Assembly: GCA_020740775.1 (NCBI GenBank)
Contig: JAHEWK010000004.1
Location: 806,001 to 870,000, forward strand
From: Ilyonectria destructans
Lineage: Eukaryota > Ascomycota > Sordariomycetes > Hypocreales > Nectriaceae
Direction: 5' to 3'
Length of the DNA: 64,000 nt
Within the stretch, counting starts at the first letter, position 1. The number at the start of each line of letters is the position of its first letter. The translations under genes and the position numbers were made by a program. This document shows positions 47,065-58,205 of this stretch, piece by piece. The notes beneath the pieces are model-generated. The model had not been told where the DNA came from. It worked only from the letters and a program-made list of their open reading frames with translations, and searched no databases.

Positions 47065-47784
47065 TTACTCAATCTTGTCTAACGGCGTCACCTTCTTGAC
47101 GACCCGAGCTGGAGAACCCAGAGCAACGCTCCACGCGGGGATATCTCTTGTCACGACCGAGCTGGCTCCAATTGTGCACCCCTCACCAATGGTGACGCCA
47201 GGTAGGATAACGACGGCACCTCCGATCCAGCAATCATCTCCAATCGTTACCGGTTTTCCAAACTCTATGTTTTCTCTTCGGCTCGCGACTTCGACTTCGT
47301 GGGTTGCGGTAGTGATGACGACGTTGGGGCCCATCATGACCCGATCTCCGATTGTCACAAGTGCGACGTCCAGGATCGTCAGCTGGAAGTTGCTGTAGAA
47401 TCGTTTGCCGATGGAGATGTTGCATCCGTAGTCGATGTTGAACGGCGGCTCGATGTAACACTCGTCGTCTGCAATACGGCCCAGACGTTGACGGAGCATC
47501 TCCAGTCGCGCCTTTCCCAGGGTCTCCGGGGTGGCCTCTGGATCGTCGGGGAAGTAATGGTTGTACTTGTGGGCCCAGGCTCGGGCCTTGAATCGTGCGC
47601 TGTCGAGTTCAGGTACGAATGAGTTGTACCTGAAGCAATGTTGGTGAGCTAGGCTGCTTCTCAAGATGCGATATTCCACTCACAGCATGCCTGATATCAT
47701 CTTTTCGTACTCCTCGCACCGGGGCACATGGGCCAGGGCAGTGGACTTCTCCAGCTCAACGGGTGACTTTTCCGACGTAGCCAT
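47065..47784 (-). CDS. Maltose/galactoside O-acetyltransferase-like hexapeptide enzyme
   Basis: Two exons (47784-47684, 47629-47065) encode 221 residues. CEEYEKMISGMLYNSFVPEL matches the Mac N-terminal domain. The left-handed beta-helix follows with hexapeptide repeats: NISIGKRFYSNFQLTILDVA, VTIGDRVMMGPNVVI, KPVTIGDDCWIGGAVVILPG and TIGEGCTIGASSVVTRDIPA. The acetyl-transfer His lies in TTATHEVEVASRRE. The expected activity is acetyl-CoA-dependent O-acetylation of a sugar or small hydroxyl compound in the cytosol. The family is widespread in both fungi and bacteria. The strongly bacterial-type domain suggests old transfer, though the intron shows it is settled in this genome. Confidence 0.92.
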
Positions 47785-48121
47785 TGTATCGATTTGGGCG
47801 CTGTCCAGGCAATTTCAGGTAGTGGAGGATTGAATGTCAAGATCTAGGAGAAAGAGGGAAATAATGAGAGAAAGAAAAGATGTCTCCAGATTCAACTTGG
47901 TCATACATTACATGGCGGGTTGGCAACTGGGTCGAGTCTCGTACCTGCCTGTCGGCGACTAAGCCAAATATGGATGTACTGCCAGCAGCTCCTTCTACGG
48001 ACAAACCGACCCCGGAGCCCCACTTGGCTTCCGGAACTTTGTGTCGTCTCATGCAGGTCGCCGGGACTCGGCCCTCTGCGCCGCACTAACAACTGCAGCC
48101 GAATGTTGACGCCCCCATTGA
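47785..48121. promoter_or_regulatory. Promoter of the acetyltransferase / 3' flank of the regulator
   Basis: Both neighbours are on the minus strand. No TATA box or repeat recognised in these 337 bases. Confidence 0.45.
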
Positions 48122-50115
48122 TTAGAAGAAGAGATACGCATGCTGGGACTGGAGGAGTGAGGAACATGTCTGCAATGCGTTAGTGTGCCAACTGCCAGTC
48201 AGATATGGGCTACGTACGAATTCCATCCAAGGAACGTTGGACCAGCCGTTTGGATTGGACTGGCGCCCTTCCCAGACTTTGGTCAGCATTTCCGTCATTG
48301 CCGGATGCTGAAACCCTGTGGAGTGCTTGATCTCGCCAACACACCAGCTGGTATAGTGCGTCTGATGCGAAGAAGATGTGTCGGCTCCGGCCAAGAATAA
48401 GGGAAACAGGAGCCGCTTGTAGAATACCGAGTCTCTTGGAACCGCGGCACAGACGTCAAGGATGGCGGCAACTGACGCCTTGATCCGGTCGTCTTCGCAC
48501 GATAGCGCAAACGAATCGGGGAAACGGAGCACGCGTAAGAGACAGGAGTGTCGGTATGCCTCCGCCAGGTGCTTCCATTCTGGATGCTTCGTGGGATAGA
48601 CTGCCTGATCAGGGTCCCAACCACGCAGGAACTTTTCCGCGTCGTCAAGGACAAGCTGAAACTGGTCCAATGATAGGCTTCCATTGAGATGCTTCTTTCC
48701 AGCCTCCAAGACTTGACCAATGCGGTGGAAGATGACCGGCGGACAGCCAACTAGGGTATGCAAGCTTAGGCTGCCGTGATCCCTGACGCACTTGCGCACC
48801 TCATCAGAGTACGCAAGCTTCTCCGCGCCGCTGAAACCTCGTAGCATGTCCAGCCTGGACCAAGTCAGCGGAGTATGCGGGGAAAGCTGGGTGGCTGTCA
48901 AACTTACCATGCGAGAGCGGAGATAAAGAACATGCTAGCCCTAGATCGCGTTGAGAAGTCAGGCGGGCAGGCCAATCTTCCGCACAGGAACGCGATGCCG
49001 GTCAGGTGAGCTCCGTGAGAGGAGATGCCAGTCTCGCAGATCTGGGGAGCGCTAGGCATTAGTTAATCTTCAGGGAGGTAGGGTTAAGATAATCATACGT
49101 CATGGAAGACCAATAAGAGGACCATTGCCAAAACAAACTCCTCCTCGGAGCTTGAAAGCCCCTCCATCTCTTCCTTAAGCAGCAAGGAGCCGAGGGAGCG
49201 CAGAGCCAAGACTCGATATCGGAGCGCCGTCGTCACGAAGTGCTGGCTCTCATCTGTCCCAGACAGGTGCATGTGACATGCTGAGAATCCGAGCAGGGCG
49301 TGCAATACGCCCTGGTGTTGATACGCGAGTGGCAACACGTGGTCCCTGAAGGGATTTTCTGTTCCCTCAGTATGGATTGTGAGATGTTTACTGAGCTTAC
49401 GGTCAACTAGACACTGTTAGAATAATATGATATAAAAAAAGAGGGAGCTCACAATGTATAATGAGAGTTTGGTTTGTTAGTAGATCATGGTCGAGGTCCG
49501 GGCTGCCGGTGAGAGGAGTGGTGGGTGCCTGAGGAGGCGATGCCAATGGTGGCGATGGTGATATCGGCGACGGTGGTGATGAGAGACTCAGGCCGGTGGC
49601 ATCCAGGCTGAACTCATCAGGAGAGAAGGATGTTTCATGAGACGGAGTTTGGACTGAAGCTGTCATCAACACCTCCGTCAATGCCACTCCCGATGGCGAC
49701 TCGTTGGAAACTGGAAGTGAGCGGGACGGTGACTGTGGATTGCTACCGCGCCTCGGCCTACTGCTAGAACTTCCACGCTCCGATACCGTGACCATCTCGC
49801 AGAACTGGAACCTCGGGGGGTAGCCCTCGCAGTGCAGGCCTTTGGTCCGGCATCTGTCGCAGATTGGACGCTTGCGGTCGCATTTGCGGCACTTTTTGCG
49901 ACACGTTCCGCATGCTGGATCTGGCCCGAGAGAAGCACGGTCAGCCGACAAGAATCTTGGTGTTTGGCGACGCGAAAGCGAAATCATGACGTAGATTTGG
50001 AGCCCCCAAGTCGAACGAGAGCAGCCCGGGGGGCATTGGAGAGCAGAAGTCCGGGCGATGACTGACCTTTGCGGCGGGCAGTTGGGCCCTTGACCAAGGT
50101 GATCTCGGCTGTCAT
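48122..50115 (-). CDS. Zn2Cys6 transcription factor (fungal_trans_2-like)
   Basis: Six exons (50115-50067, 49914-49453, 49406-49099, 49041-48908, 48854-48218, 48169-48122) give 545 residues. The first 152-base intron falls just before the zinc cluster, as is common: ARRK-ACGTCRKKCRKCDRKRP. The cluster spacing is C-x2-C-x6-C-x6-C-x2-C-x6-C with one extra Cys. A long Ser/Pro-rich linker follows (~60-165). The all-helical regulatory region then starts with LPLAYQHQGVLHALLGFSAC and SSSEEEFVLAMVLLLVFHD. Such proteins usually control nearby metabolic genes. Its position inside the oxidase-dioxygenase-permease block makes it the best candidate local regulator (inference). The acceptor of intron 2 (TGTCTAG) was chosen because it keeps an open frame into DHVLPLAYQ. 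Confidence 0.85.
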
Positions 50116-50555
50116 TATTTCCGTGTTGAGAAGCTCCGGGTGCCGCGGCTGGGCGCTGAGATTGCGACAATCGAGACACGTCCAGATGTTGTCGCATCGG
50201 CTTGGAGGATGTTGGGAGGAAATAGTTCCAGCCAAAGCCAATTATGGAGTCGCGGCGCAGGTGTGCGGGGAGCAGAGAAGCCAGTGCCGCTTCTCCCTAG
50301 CGCCTCATGATCTCGCCACCAATACAACCAACATCATCAGGGGTTAATGATTTCTTTTGGACATGAAGACGAAGTGAGCTTTCAAATGTTCAATTTACTA
50401 TCCGTTTTACGCCTCTGCCACCGGCGTTGGCTATTTTACTCGCCAGAATGAGCGCAACAATCCACCATTGGCATTCCACGGCGACCACTTGTTCAGCTTA
50501 CACATATTGCATTATTTTTGCATGTGTCTGATATGTCTAGAAATACACACATCCT
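50116..50555. promoter_or_regulatory. Promoter of the Zn2Cys6 gene / 3' flank of the dioxygenase
   Basis: It includes CG-rich sequence near the regulator start (GTGCCGCGGCTGGG around 50141). An in-frame upstream ATG at 50241 could extend the regulator. Nothing else seen. Confidence 0.4.
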
Positions 50556-51601
50556 TTAGAAGTCGGTTGGACCACCCTTAAGCTCCGGCCGCAAGAGGAA
50601 AATCGGATCTACCTGTTCTACATAGCCACACGCAGGGTCGCTCATCGAATAGCCCATGAACGCCTGAGTCGGGTGATCATACTTGATGGCAGCCTCCCGC
50701 GGCACAGCCAAGAACTGGTTCTCTTCTTGACGCAGAAAACCACGGATGGCAAAAGTTGCGTACACTAGACGGTGCTGGTCTTTGGTGCTGTTTGTGCCGC
50801 CGCCGTGAAAAGCCGATGCAAGCATGATGAAGGCATCGCCCTTGTCCATGTCGGCAAAGATGCAATCTTCAACGCGAGGAGGTCCTTGCTTCGTTCCCCT
50901 GTAGAAAACACGACCTCACTAAGCTATTGTGTCGATCTGAGGAAAGGGAAATGCTTACCAGAGATGGCTGCCGGGTATGAATTGAGTCCCGCCATTCTCC
51001 TTTGTGACCTTGCATCCGGCGACAAACAGTCCAACAGCAGTCTCACGGTTGGCATCTCGCTCATCGTCCCACTGACCAATCTGCTCGTGGATGTTGTGGC
51101 TGATGTAATCATCGCGGTGCAGGGGTTGGGCCTTTCCGCCTGGCCCGATCCTCATTGCGGTGCAGGAGTGGACATAGGGCTTGGAGACGGATTCTTTCCT
51201 CTCGTCTCCCCACCAGAACCAACTCCGCGTGGTGAGGAAGTGGTCGACAACGGCCTGGTAGAGTGGGTTCATGACCTGGGTCTTGGCGTAGCTTGGGCTC
51301 AAGGCGAGCATGGCAGGGGCTCGCTGAGTCTCCTCTTGAGACTTTGGTCAGCATGTCATGTATCTAGAATTTCCACGAGTGGGAAAATAATCTTACTAGG
51401 AAAGAAATTGCCATCCCACTCGACGTCGGCCTCGAGACGATGGCGGCATTCCGAGTACGTCTCGTCGAGATCGGCGTCTGAGACAAGACTCTTGATAAAG
51501 ATTCCCCCGTCGCGCTTGAGGAGGTACAGAATGTCCTCAATTGGCGTATCAGCTGGAACCTTCTGGACTTCAGGTCCGTACTTATCAGCGAGACTAGCCA
51601 T
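50556..51601 (-). CDS. PhyH-type Fe(II)/2-oxoglutarate dioxygenase
   Basis: Three exons (51601-51397, 51334-50959, 50898-50556) give 307 residues, normal for fungal PhyH enzymes. Iron ligands: His and Asp of PLHRDDY and the distal His of SAFHGGGTNS. The 2-oxoglutarate-binding Arg is likely in VYATFAIRGFLR. Other family blocks are DGGIFIKSLVS, NFFPKETQRAP and TQFIPGSHLWG. Relatives hydroxylate, epoxidise or form endoperoxides in fungal specialised metabolism (for example the verruculogen enzyme family), while others act in catabolism. The first intron uses a CTCAAG acceptor. It is divergent from the permease gene. Confidence 0.9.
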
Positions 51602-52461
51602 GGTAATAAGCGGCGCTTAGATGTGCAAAGGATGATTCAGGTGACAGGGGATGCCAGTGCGTTGGTACAATCTCTGGGGCTCTGTTTAGATCGCTTTGAT
51701 TAGGGAATGGAAGTTCCGTTTATACCTCAGGGTGAGAACCAAAATGCATCCTACGAGCGATTGAAGTTGTGTGGTCATGACCCCACGGCGATGCATCATA
51801 CGTCCCGTTGAAAATGCTTCCGCTTTAGGAAGTACTCCCAACCTCCAACGCCTCTACCCTAGAACGGTAAAAACCCAAGCCACTACGTCCACGATGTGGG
51901 GACTTGCAGTAATCGCTAAGCTAAATCCACAGCCGAAGGACGCCTTCGCCCTTATCATCCATGTAAATTCTGGTCTAGAGCCAGGATGCCCCCGCTTGAA
52001 CAAGGAGGCCCGCATCCGAGATTCTGCCCAGGTGTAGACCCCTCTCGCCGTTGAGATGCACCTCTGTCGCCTATCTGAAATCCGGGGCAAGACCAAGCGG
52101 AACCCTGTTCACGGTACTATCGCCCCCCTGCGCGGCCGTCCTGGGCGCCAATCATCGCCGCGACTGCTATCGAAAACGATATGGGTGTGATGGCGCACGG
52201 GACGACCGTCGAGACGTCTCTTCAAGAGATACAGCTATGACAGACTTTGCGTCCTGGCCTTCCACTTGATCATGGCCAATTTAAAGACGCTCGTGTGCCA
52301 CTGATGCAACTCAATTGTCACACACTGTCTGTCACTAGCTGTGTCCAAGACATATCAATTTCTATTCACACCCTTCTATGCCTAAGACGCATTCATATTA
52401 CTGAAAACATCCTTTCTTATACCCCAGCACACTTCCATATCAAGTTCATCTTTGTTTCGCA
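51602..52461. promoter_or_regulatory. Shared promoter of dioxygenase (-) and permease (+)
   Basis: 860 bases between two divergent starts. CGG/CCG triplets are scattered (for example ATCCGGGGCAAG near 52079 and CGGCCGTC near 52132). A pyrimidine/CA-rich leader precedes the permease ATG. No separate gene seen. Confidence 0.45.
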
Positions 52462-54547
52462 ATGTCGTCTACGGAGAAGGACGCAATGGAAACAAAAACG
52501 CAAGAGAACGATAATCACGACCGCGAGAGCATTGCCCATGGCAGTATTCTCGGCGCCGACATTGACGATGCCGTTCTTAGGGCCAATGGTCATACTTCTG
52601 ATTTGAAACGTCAATTCAACTGGCTGTCAGCCCTGGGGCTTGGATTCTCCATCACCAACTCGTGGGTTGGATACCTGGTAAGCCAACTCACACGAGTCCA
52701 TTGATTGTTGTCCGTGAGCAACTAGAATCGCTAATCTGCCCTTAGAGCAACTTCGGGCAGAGTCTCATCTATGGCGGACCGCAAGTCTGTATCCTCGGCC
52801 TGGTTGTCGCTTTTGTGGTCCAGTTCATCATCACCCTTGGCTTGGCCGAGATTGCCTCTGCGTTTCCTGTAAGACCTAAATATTTGTATTTGGAGTGATT
52901 CTCGAGGCTAATATCGGAATCAACAGTCAACGGGCGGACAGTATCATTTCTGCTACATCCTGACACCGGAAAAGTCGAAGCGATTCACTGCCTTTGTCGT
53001 TGGTTGGATGTCAACTTTGGCGTGGTGGATCGTCACGTAATAACCCCTTTCCCCTCGACAATCAAGACAGCACCTAACCAAACAATTTGGCAGCTGCTCT
53101 GGCATCTCCCTCGCCGCCGCAACACTCTCTGGGATGATTAGCTTCTTCGAACCCGACTTTGTTGTTCAGCGTTGGCAGATCTACCTGCTTTACGTTGCGG
53201 TTGCCTTGATCACAGGTACCTTAACTAAACGCCCACCCCATATTAGAACTCTAGGGACGGAAGCTGATGCATTTATAGCGGTACCTGTTTTTGTGGCCTC
53301 AAATCGACTCGCAATTGTGGTCCAAACCTCGCTTTTCCTCTCCCTGGTAGGAATGGCTCTCACGCTGTTTGTGACCACCGGGATGCACGACCATACAAAC
53401 AAGGGATCTTTCCTGGTTCAGTCCGGTTTGGGTACAAGCGGTTGGAACTCAGGCACGGGTTGGATGCTGGGAATTGCCAACTGCATGTATGCGTTCGGAG
53501 CAACCGACGGAGGTGGGTCGTCTATATTACCGGGAAAGTATCGTGGCTAATTTCGGAACAGCTATTCACATCAGCGAGGAGATGTCGCAGCCGGGTCGCC
53601 GTGTCCCTCAAATTATCATCATGACAATGGTGATTGGCCTAATCACTAGTCTTCCTCTATTTATCGCCCTCATGTACTTCATGACCGATCTCGAAGCAGT
53701 GGCTTCGTCTCCCCTTCCCAGTATGGAGCTGATTTACCAGGCGTAAGTTTACCCCCAAGCCCGTTGGGAGTTCTTACAGCTAACAAGCTGCCCTCAGGAC
53801 TGGAAACAGAAATGTTACGATTTTCCTGGTCTCTTGGATTTTGGCCGTCTACGTCAGTAAGTTGCACCCCTGGGTCCTTTTCTGTGGATCTCAGATTCTC
53901 ACGCATTTCAAATAGTGTCTCTTCCATCCCAGTGGGTGAGCAGCGGTCGCATTGCTTGGGCATTTGCCCGAGATGTAAGTTCAAAGAACCGCCGAACTCT
54001 TCATACCATGACGCCAGACCTAATACCATCTTAGAACGGTGTTCCCTACTCGAAATACTTTGTCAAAATCGACGAACGACTCGGTTTTCCCGTCCGCACG
54101 ACCGTCGCCTCTTTCGTATTTGTTCTACTCTACGGACTTCTATATCTTGCCTCCACCACTGCTTTCAACTCCATCGTCACATCGGCTGTACTTTTCCTTA
54201 ACATCACATACGCGGTGCCTCAGGGAATCCTTCTCTTCCAGGGGCGAGAGAATCATCTTCCGCCCAGATATCTCAACCTGGGGTGGTTTGGGTATGTGTG
54301 CAATGCTTTCTCGATTCTGTGGATTGTGGTGTTGGGTGTGCTTGTCTGCATGCCTCCGAGCTTGCCAGTCACAACGGCCACCATGAACTACATCAGCGTT
54401 GTAACGGTGGGGCTGTTTAGCATCATCATTGCACTCTGGTTCACGGGTGGACGGAAAAACTTTGAAGGACCACATATTGATTGGGAGCTCATGAAGGAGG
54501 CCAACATGCAAACGCTCAAGGGAGGGGATAAGGGCGCTGGCATTTAG
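52462..54547 (+). CDS. Amino-acid/choline/GABA-type permease (APC superfamily)
   Basis: Nine exons (52462-52677, 52746-52868, 52927-53036, 53094-53215, 53279-53512, 53562-53742, 53798-53856, 53916-53974, 54035-54547) join in phase to 538 residues. About 12 membrane helices are visible. Family blocks include NWLSALGLGFSITNSWVGYL, GLAEIASAFPSTGGQYHFCY and FGATDGAIHISEEMSQPGRR (the conserved E of the APC fold). AWAFARDNGVPYSKYF also fits. This pattern is that of Hnm1/Uga4-type carriers for choline, GABA or polyamine-like amines, driven by the proton gradient at the plasma membrane. Exact substrate is inference. The two 59-base exons (7 and 8) are the least certain. Its proximity to an amine oxidase is suggestive. 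Confidence 0.9.
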
Positions 54548-54896
54548 TGGGGAGTGTCTGTTTGGGATATGATTGAGTTGGATTACTGAAAGCACCAGGG
54601 GGATATTTGTGTGGAACAAAGCAAGAATGAGCTAGATAGTTCCTTTCAAGATTTTGTAGTAAACCATGGTCTTGATTCATACGAACTAAGCTTTGAACGG
54701 CGTGGTGCGGTTCGTTATAATCTAACTGACCTACTGAAAAGTTCATATCCATCATGAGCTGCTTCTTGTTCCTACATTGGAAGGAAAAAGCAATATCGTA
54801 TCATAAGGATATGGGTTTAAACCTTTTGAGGATATTCTTTTTTTTGAATTACTCGATTTTCCATCGAAATGAATTGTCTTCTAGGGCTTCCTCAAA
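54548..54896. other. Intergenic between convergent genes
   Basis: 3' flanks of the permease (+) and alpha/beta hydrolase (-). AT-rich with a T-run near 54837. Nothing else. Confidence 0.5.
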
Positions 54897-55880
54897 CTAC
54901 GCCCTTTCTCTCAGTATCCTCCTCAGCCAACCATTTCTAGTCCTAATGGCCTCAGCTCCAAGCTCCGTGGGGAAAAACAAATCAAAGCCGTGACACCCTC
55001 CACCAGAAACATGCAAGTCGGCTTGTACGCCGCATTCCCATAACTTCATGGCATATGAAATATTCTCATCGCGAAATGGCTCACCCGACCCAACATCGAT
55101 GTAAGCGCGAGGGAGGTTTGACAGGTCATTTGCCCGTCCAGGGGCGACGTAGATGCTGACATCATCGGTTGCAGGATGAGAGCCGAGGATGCAGGACCAC
55201 GCGTATCGGTTCCAAGCAGTATAGAAGCCCCTGCCATCTTCAAACTGGAGGCTCGAAAGGTTGGTGCATCGGTCGTCGAGCATTGGACAAACGAGCAACT
55301 GAGCGCAGACCTGAGGTCCTTTGCGATCTCTCGCAAGGAGTGCCGTTCCGGCGACAAGCCCTGCACCCGCAGAGACCCCTGCGATCATAAAGCGACCCGG
55401 GTCGACATTGTACATCGCCAGGTTTTCCGACATCCACACGAGCGAGGTATAGCAGTCTTCGACTGCCGCAATGCCGGGATGATCTGGAGAAAGACGATAA
55501 CTGACGCTGATTACAACGGCATCCATCTCCTTTACAAGATGACTGACTGCAGAAAGACCGACATAAACATTTCCCATGACCCTTCCTCCACCATGAATGA
55601 ACAAGATACCAGGCCGAGGCCTCCCTTGCGCCTTGGAGAACTTGTGGGTCAGGACAATGGCCGATATTTGCTCATCTGGACCTGGGATAACGAGATCCAC
55701 GATTGATATAGCTGGATCATTATAGATGGCTTCGTCTCGAGGTGGTTCTCCTCCGCGTAGCTCGAGTAGCTCATGGAACCCGGAGGGAATCGGTCGGTGT
55801 TGGGTATCCTCGACGGCGAGGATTTCAGGGTCGTAGGGAGGGAGCGGAAAGGCTTGTGTGGATGTGTGAGTGCCGGTCAT
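54897..55880 (-). CDS. Alpha/beta hydrolase, HSL/GDXG lipase-esterase family
   Basis: Intronless, 327 residues from the ATG at 55880 (MTGTHTSTQAFPLPPYDPEI). The oxyanion motif HGGGRVMGN and the nucleophile elbow GVSAGAGLVAG are of the HSL type. YIDVGSGEPFRDE carries the acid region, and GGCHGFDLFFP holds the catalytic His. Products of this family are esterases, lipases or lactonases for small esters. A longer in-frame start at 56042 would add 54 residues rich in Ser/Arg/His with no family match, so I prefer the shorter form. No signal peptide. It is divergent from the aldolase gene. Confidence 0.9.
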   Translation of the reverse strand: MTGTHTSTQAFPLPPYDPEILAVEDTQHRPIPSGFHELLELRGGEPPRDEAIYNDPAISIVDLVIPGPDEQISAIVLTHKFSKAQGRPRPGILFIHGGGRVMGNVYVGLSAVSHLVKEMDAVVISVSYRLSPDHPGIAAVEDCYTSLVWMSENLAMYNVDPGRFMIAGVSAGAGLVAGTALLARDRKGPQVCAQLLVCPMLDDRCTNLSSLQFEDGRGFYTAWNRYAWSCILGSHPATDDVSIYVAPGRANDLSNLPRAYIDVGSGEPFRDENISYAMKLWECGVQADLHVSGGGCHGFDLFFPTELGAEAIRTRNGWLRRILRERA

Positions 55881-56701
55881 AATTTCGTTCGCTGGGTAGA
55901 TACGTGGTGTGGAGGACCGCGATGATCTGCGATTGATCCTGGAGATTATTGTTGGTAAACTTGACGGCTCGTAGAGGCTTGGATGGTGATACCAAGTCAC
56001 AGAAGACCCAAGATAAGACATATGTGGAAGGGACTTGAACATGTGATGGACGAAGCATCAGCTGAATTCTTCGTCTTGGATTCACTAGTGTGGTTGAGGT
56101 TTTGTCCCTTTTGGAATCTGCTGTATCATTTTCTGCATTAGGTGCCCAAGAGCGAACTTTGGGATCGAACTTGATAACAATCCCGAATAAGAGTTATAAG
56201 TGCTTGGCAACCACGGAGCCGCAGGGGGGAACGGCAGAGGTGCGAGTGGGGAGGCGAATGTGAAGGCGGGGGATTGGATTTCGGTTTCAAAGGGGAAATC
56301 GGCCCAGCTGTCGACAGGATCGGATCCGCTGCCGATCCCTAGATTCGGTCATTTGCCGATATCGGGAGCTTGCATGTCCTATTGATTCAGAAGTGGGATC
56401 CTGTTCTAGTAATGGCATGAGTAGTCGGGGAACACACTCAGTGCGGCGATGTTTGGTGGCTGACAGCGGATTTGCCGTATTGGGTAATACCGGCCGCCTG
56501 ATGTAATGGTGGAGATGGCGAGTTGGGGTTTCATGGGACGACGTCGATCAGACTGAAATAGATGCTGCATCTGCTTGAATTCGCTTTGTCAAACGGGCAA
56601 TCAAAATTGTATCTGCTTCTACGTCATTTGTAACACCGCTTCACTGAATCTCATCTCTTGCATCTTCTTTGCTTGGCACCTCAAACGCTCACCTGCCCAC
56701 T
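55881..56701. promoter_or_regulatory. Divergent promoter: hydrolase (-) and aldolase (+)
   Basis: 820 bases between start codons. No clear motif found. The last ~80 bases form a CT/CA-rich leader for the aldolase. Confidence 0.45.
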
Positions 56702-57490
56702 ATGGCCTCTGCCAACACCGTCACCGTCACCCTCCAGCAGGTGGCCAAAACCATTGACCACTCGCTGCTTCATCCCACCATGACCGATGCCGAGATTCTC
56801 GAAGGCATCAAGATCTCGCGAGAGCACAAGGTCGCTACGGCCTGCGTCAAGCCATACTCCATCCCCTTGGCCAAGAAGGAGCTCGAGGGCTCAGGCGTTC
56901 TCGTGTGCCCGGTCATCGGTTTCCCGGCAGGCAACTCGACCACTGAGGTCAAGGTTTTTGAGGCTACCGCTGCTGCAAAGGCAGGTGGCCAGGAGATTGA
57001 CATGGTCGTCAATGTTGGCAAGGTGCTGGGCGGAGAGTGGGACTACGTTGCGGAGGAAATCCGACAGATCAACGAGGCCGTTGTTGGCGCGGGTGCGATT
57101 CTGAAAGTCATCTTCGAGAATGATTACCTCCAAGACGAGCACATCATCAAGCTTTGCGAAATTTGCTCCGAAATCGGCGTTGCCTTCGTCAAGACCTCCA
57201 CTGGATACGGTTTCGTCAAGCAGGCCAACGGCCAGTATTCGTACAAGGGAGCTACTATCCCTCACCTCAAGCTAATGCGAAAACACTCCAAGCCCGAGGT
57301 TCAGATCAAGGCTGCAGGCGGCATCCGCACACTCGACGGCTTGTTGCATGTCATCTCCATTGGTGTCACTCGCATTGGGGCTACTGCCACGGTGGCTATC
57401 ATGAAAGAGGCCGTGGCAAGAGGAATCACCGACCAGCCTACCACGGTGCAGTTTACCCCGATAGACGATAGCTCTGCGGGCGGATATTAG
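56702..57490 (+). CDS. Deoxyribose-phosphate aldolase (DERA)
   Basis: Intronless, 262 residues, full length for the family. It catalyses reversible cleavage of 2-deoxyribose 5-phosphate to glyceraldehyde 3-phosphate and acetaldehyde in deoxynucleoside breakdown (cytosol). Signature: IDHSLLHPTMTDAEI, VCPVIGFPAGNSTTEVKV, EIDMVVNVG with Asp100, FVKTSTGYGF with the Schiff-base Lys164 and IKAAGGIRT with the proton-relay Lys203. Strong G/C-ending codon bias. The lack of introns, unlike most neighbours, and the bacterial-like sequence are compatible with ancient transfer. It yields acetaldehyde, which could feed aldehyde metabolism with the nearby oxidoreductases, but no direct link is shown. Confidence 0.95.
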   Translation: MASANTVTVTLQQVAKTIDHSLLHPTMTDAEILEGIKISREHKVATACVKPYSIPLAKKELEGSGVLVCPVIGFPAGNSTTEVKVFEATAAAKAGGQEIDMVVNVGKVLGGEWDYVAEEIRQINEAVVGAGAILKVIFENDYLQDEHIIKLCEICSEIGVAFVKTSTGYGFVKQANGQYSYKGATIPHLKLMRKHSKPEVQIKAAGGIRTLDGLLHVISIGVTRIGATATVAIMKEAVARGITDQPTTVQFTPIDDSSAGGY

Positions 57491-58205
57491 GTTGGGGGAA
57501 ACAGGTTTGTGAATGGCATTGGTGGTGTCGGGATGGCTTTGGGATTTTGACAGGACACACACTGGGCTGGGCTGGAAATTAGGCATGTGAAGTTGAGTTA
57601 AACCGACATGTTTTAAATTCCATTCAGTTCATTTCTAAAGGCCAAGGACGCATGCGTCCCTTGAACCCATACTGCGTGCAGATGCTTCGCTGAGCTCCCT
57701 CCTCCTTACGCTCAATCAGAAGACATGGATCCTCCACCACCAAGCGTTTAGTTTCATTATAAGAAAGCAATGATCTAAATCGATACGATGAATTCAAATA
57801 CGGTATCGCAGAAACCAGCGTCCCATCGCAGCATCTGAGTTCACTCACATCCCAGGCAGAAACGTCATTGAACCGGATTCTGCACAACATCGCTCAAACA
57901 AAATGACACACCAAACACGCCTCCGGTGTGGTTTTTAGGCCTAAGGATGCCCCAGGCAGAAACGCGTTTGGTCTTCGCGTTGGCAGTGGCTGGCCGGTTG
58001 GCAGCCAGCTGGCAGGCCCATTGTGAGTCCCAACATAACCGCACCACAGCCCTTCTTCTTTTCTCACCTTCATCACTTTTCCCCTCCCATCATCCATCTT
58101 TTATCAACCTCGGTGTTAACTTCTTTTAACTCCCGCCTTCAAACCCTCCAAACCACCACTTGTTTCTTGCCCTCCATCCGTCCACGGAATTTGACCATCG
58201 CAACC
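57491..58205. promoter_or_regulatory. Aldolase 3' flank and BTB gene promoter
   Basis: From about 58030 the sequence is CT-rich (CCTTCATCAC, CTCCCATCATCC), typical of a fungal 5' leader. Nothing else seen. Confidence 0.45.

Noticed and set aside
50772..51620. 282-codon plus-strand frame
   Set aside because: Antisense to the PhyH dioxygenase across its introns, with no family pattern.
56150..56185. Minus-strand GTTCGATCCC resembling a tRNA T arm
   Set aside because: Flanking bases do not form the 5-bp T stem, and no tRNA cloverleaf can be drawn.
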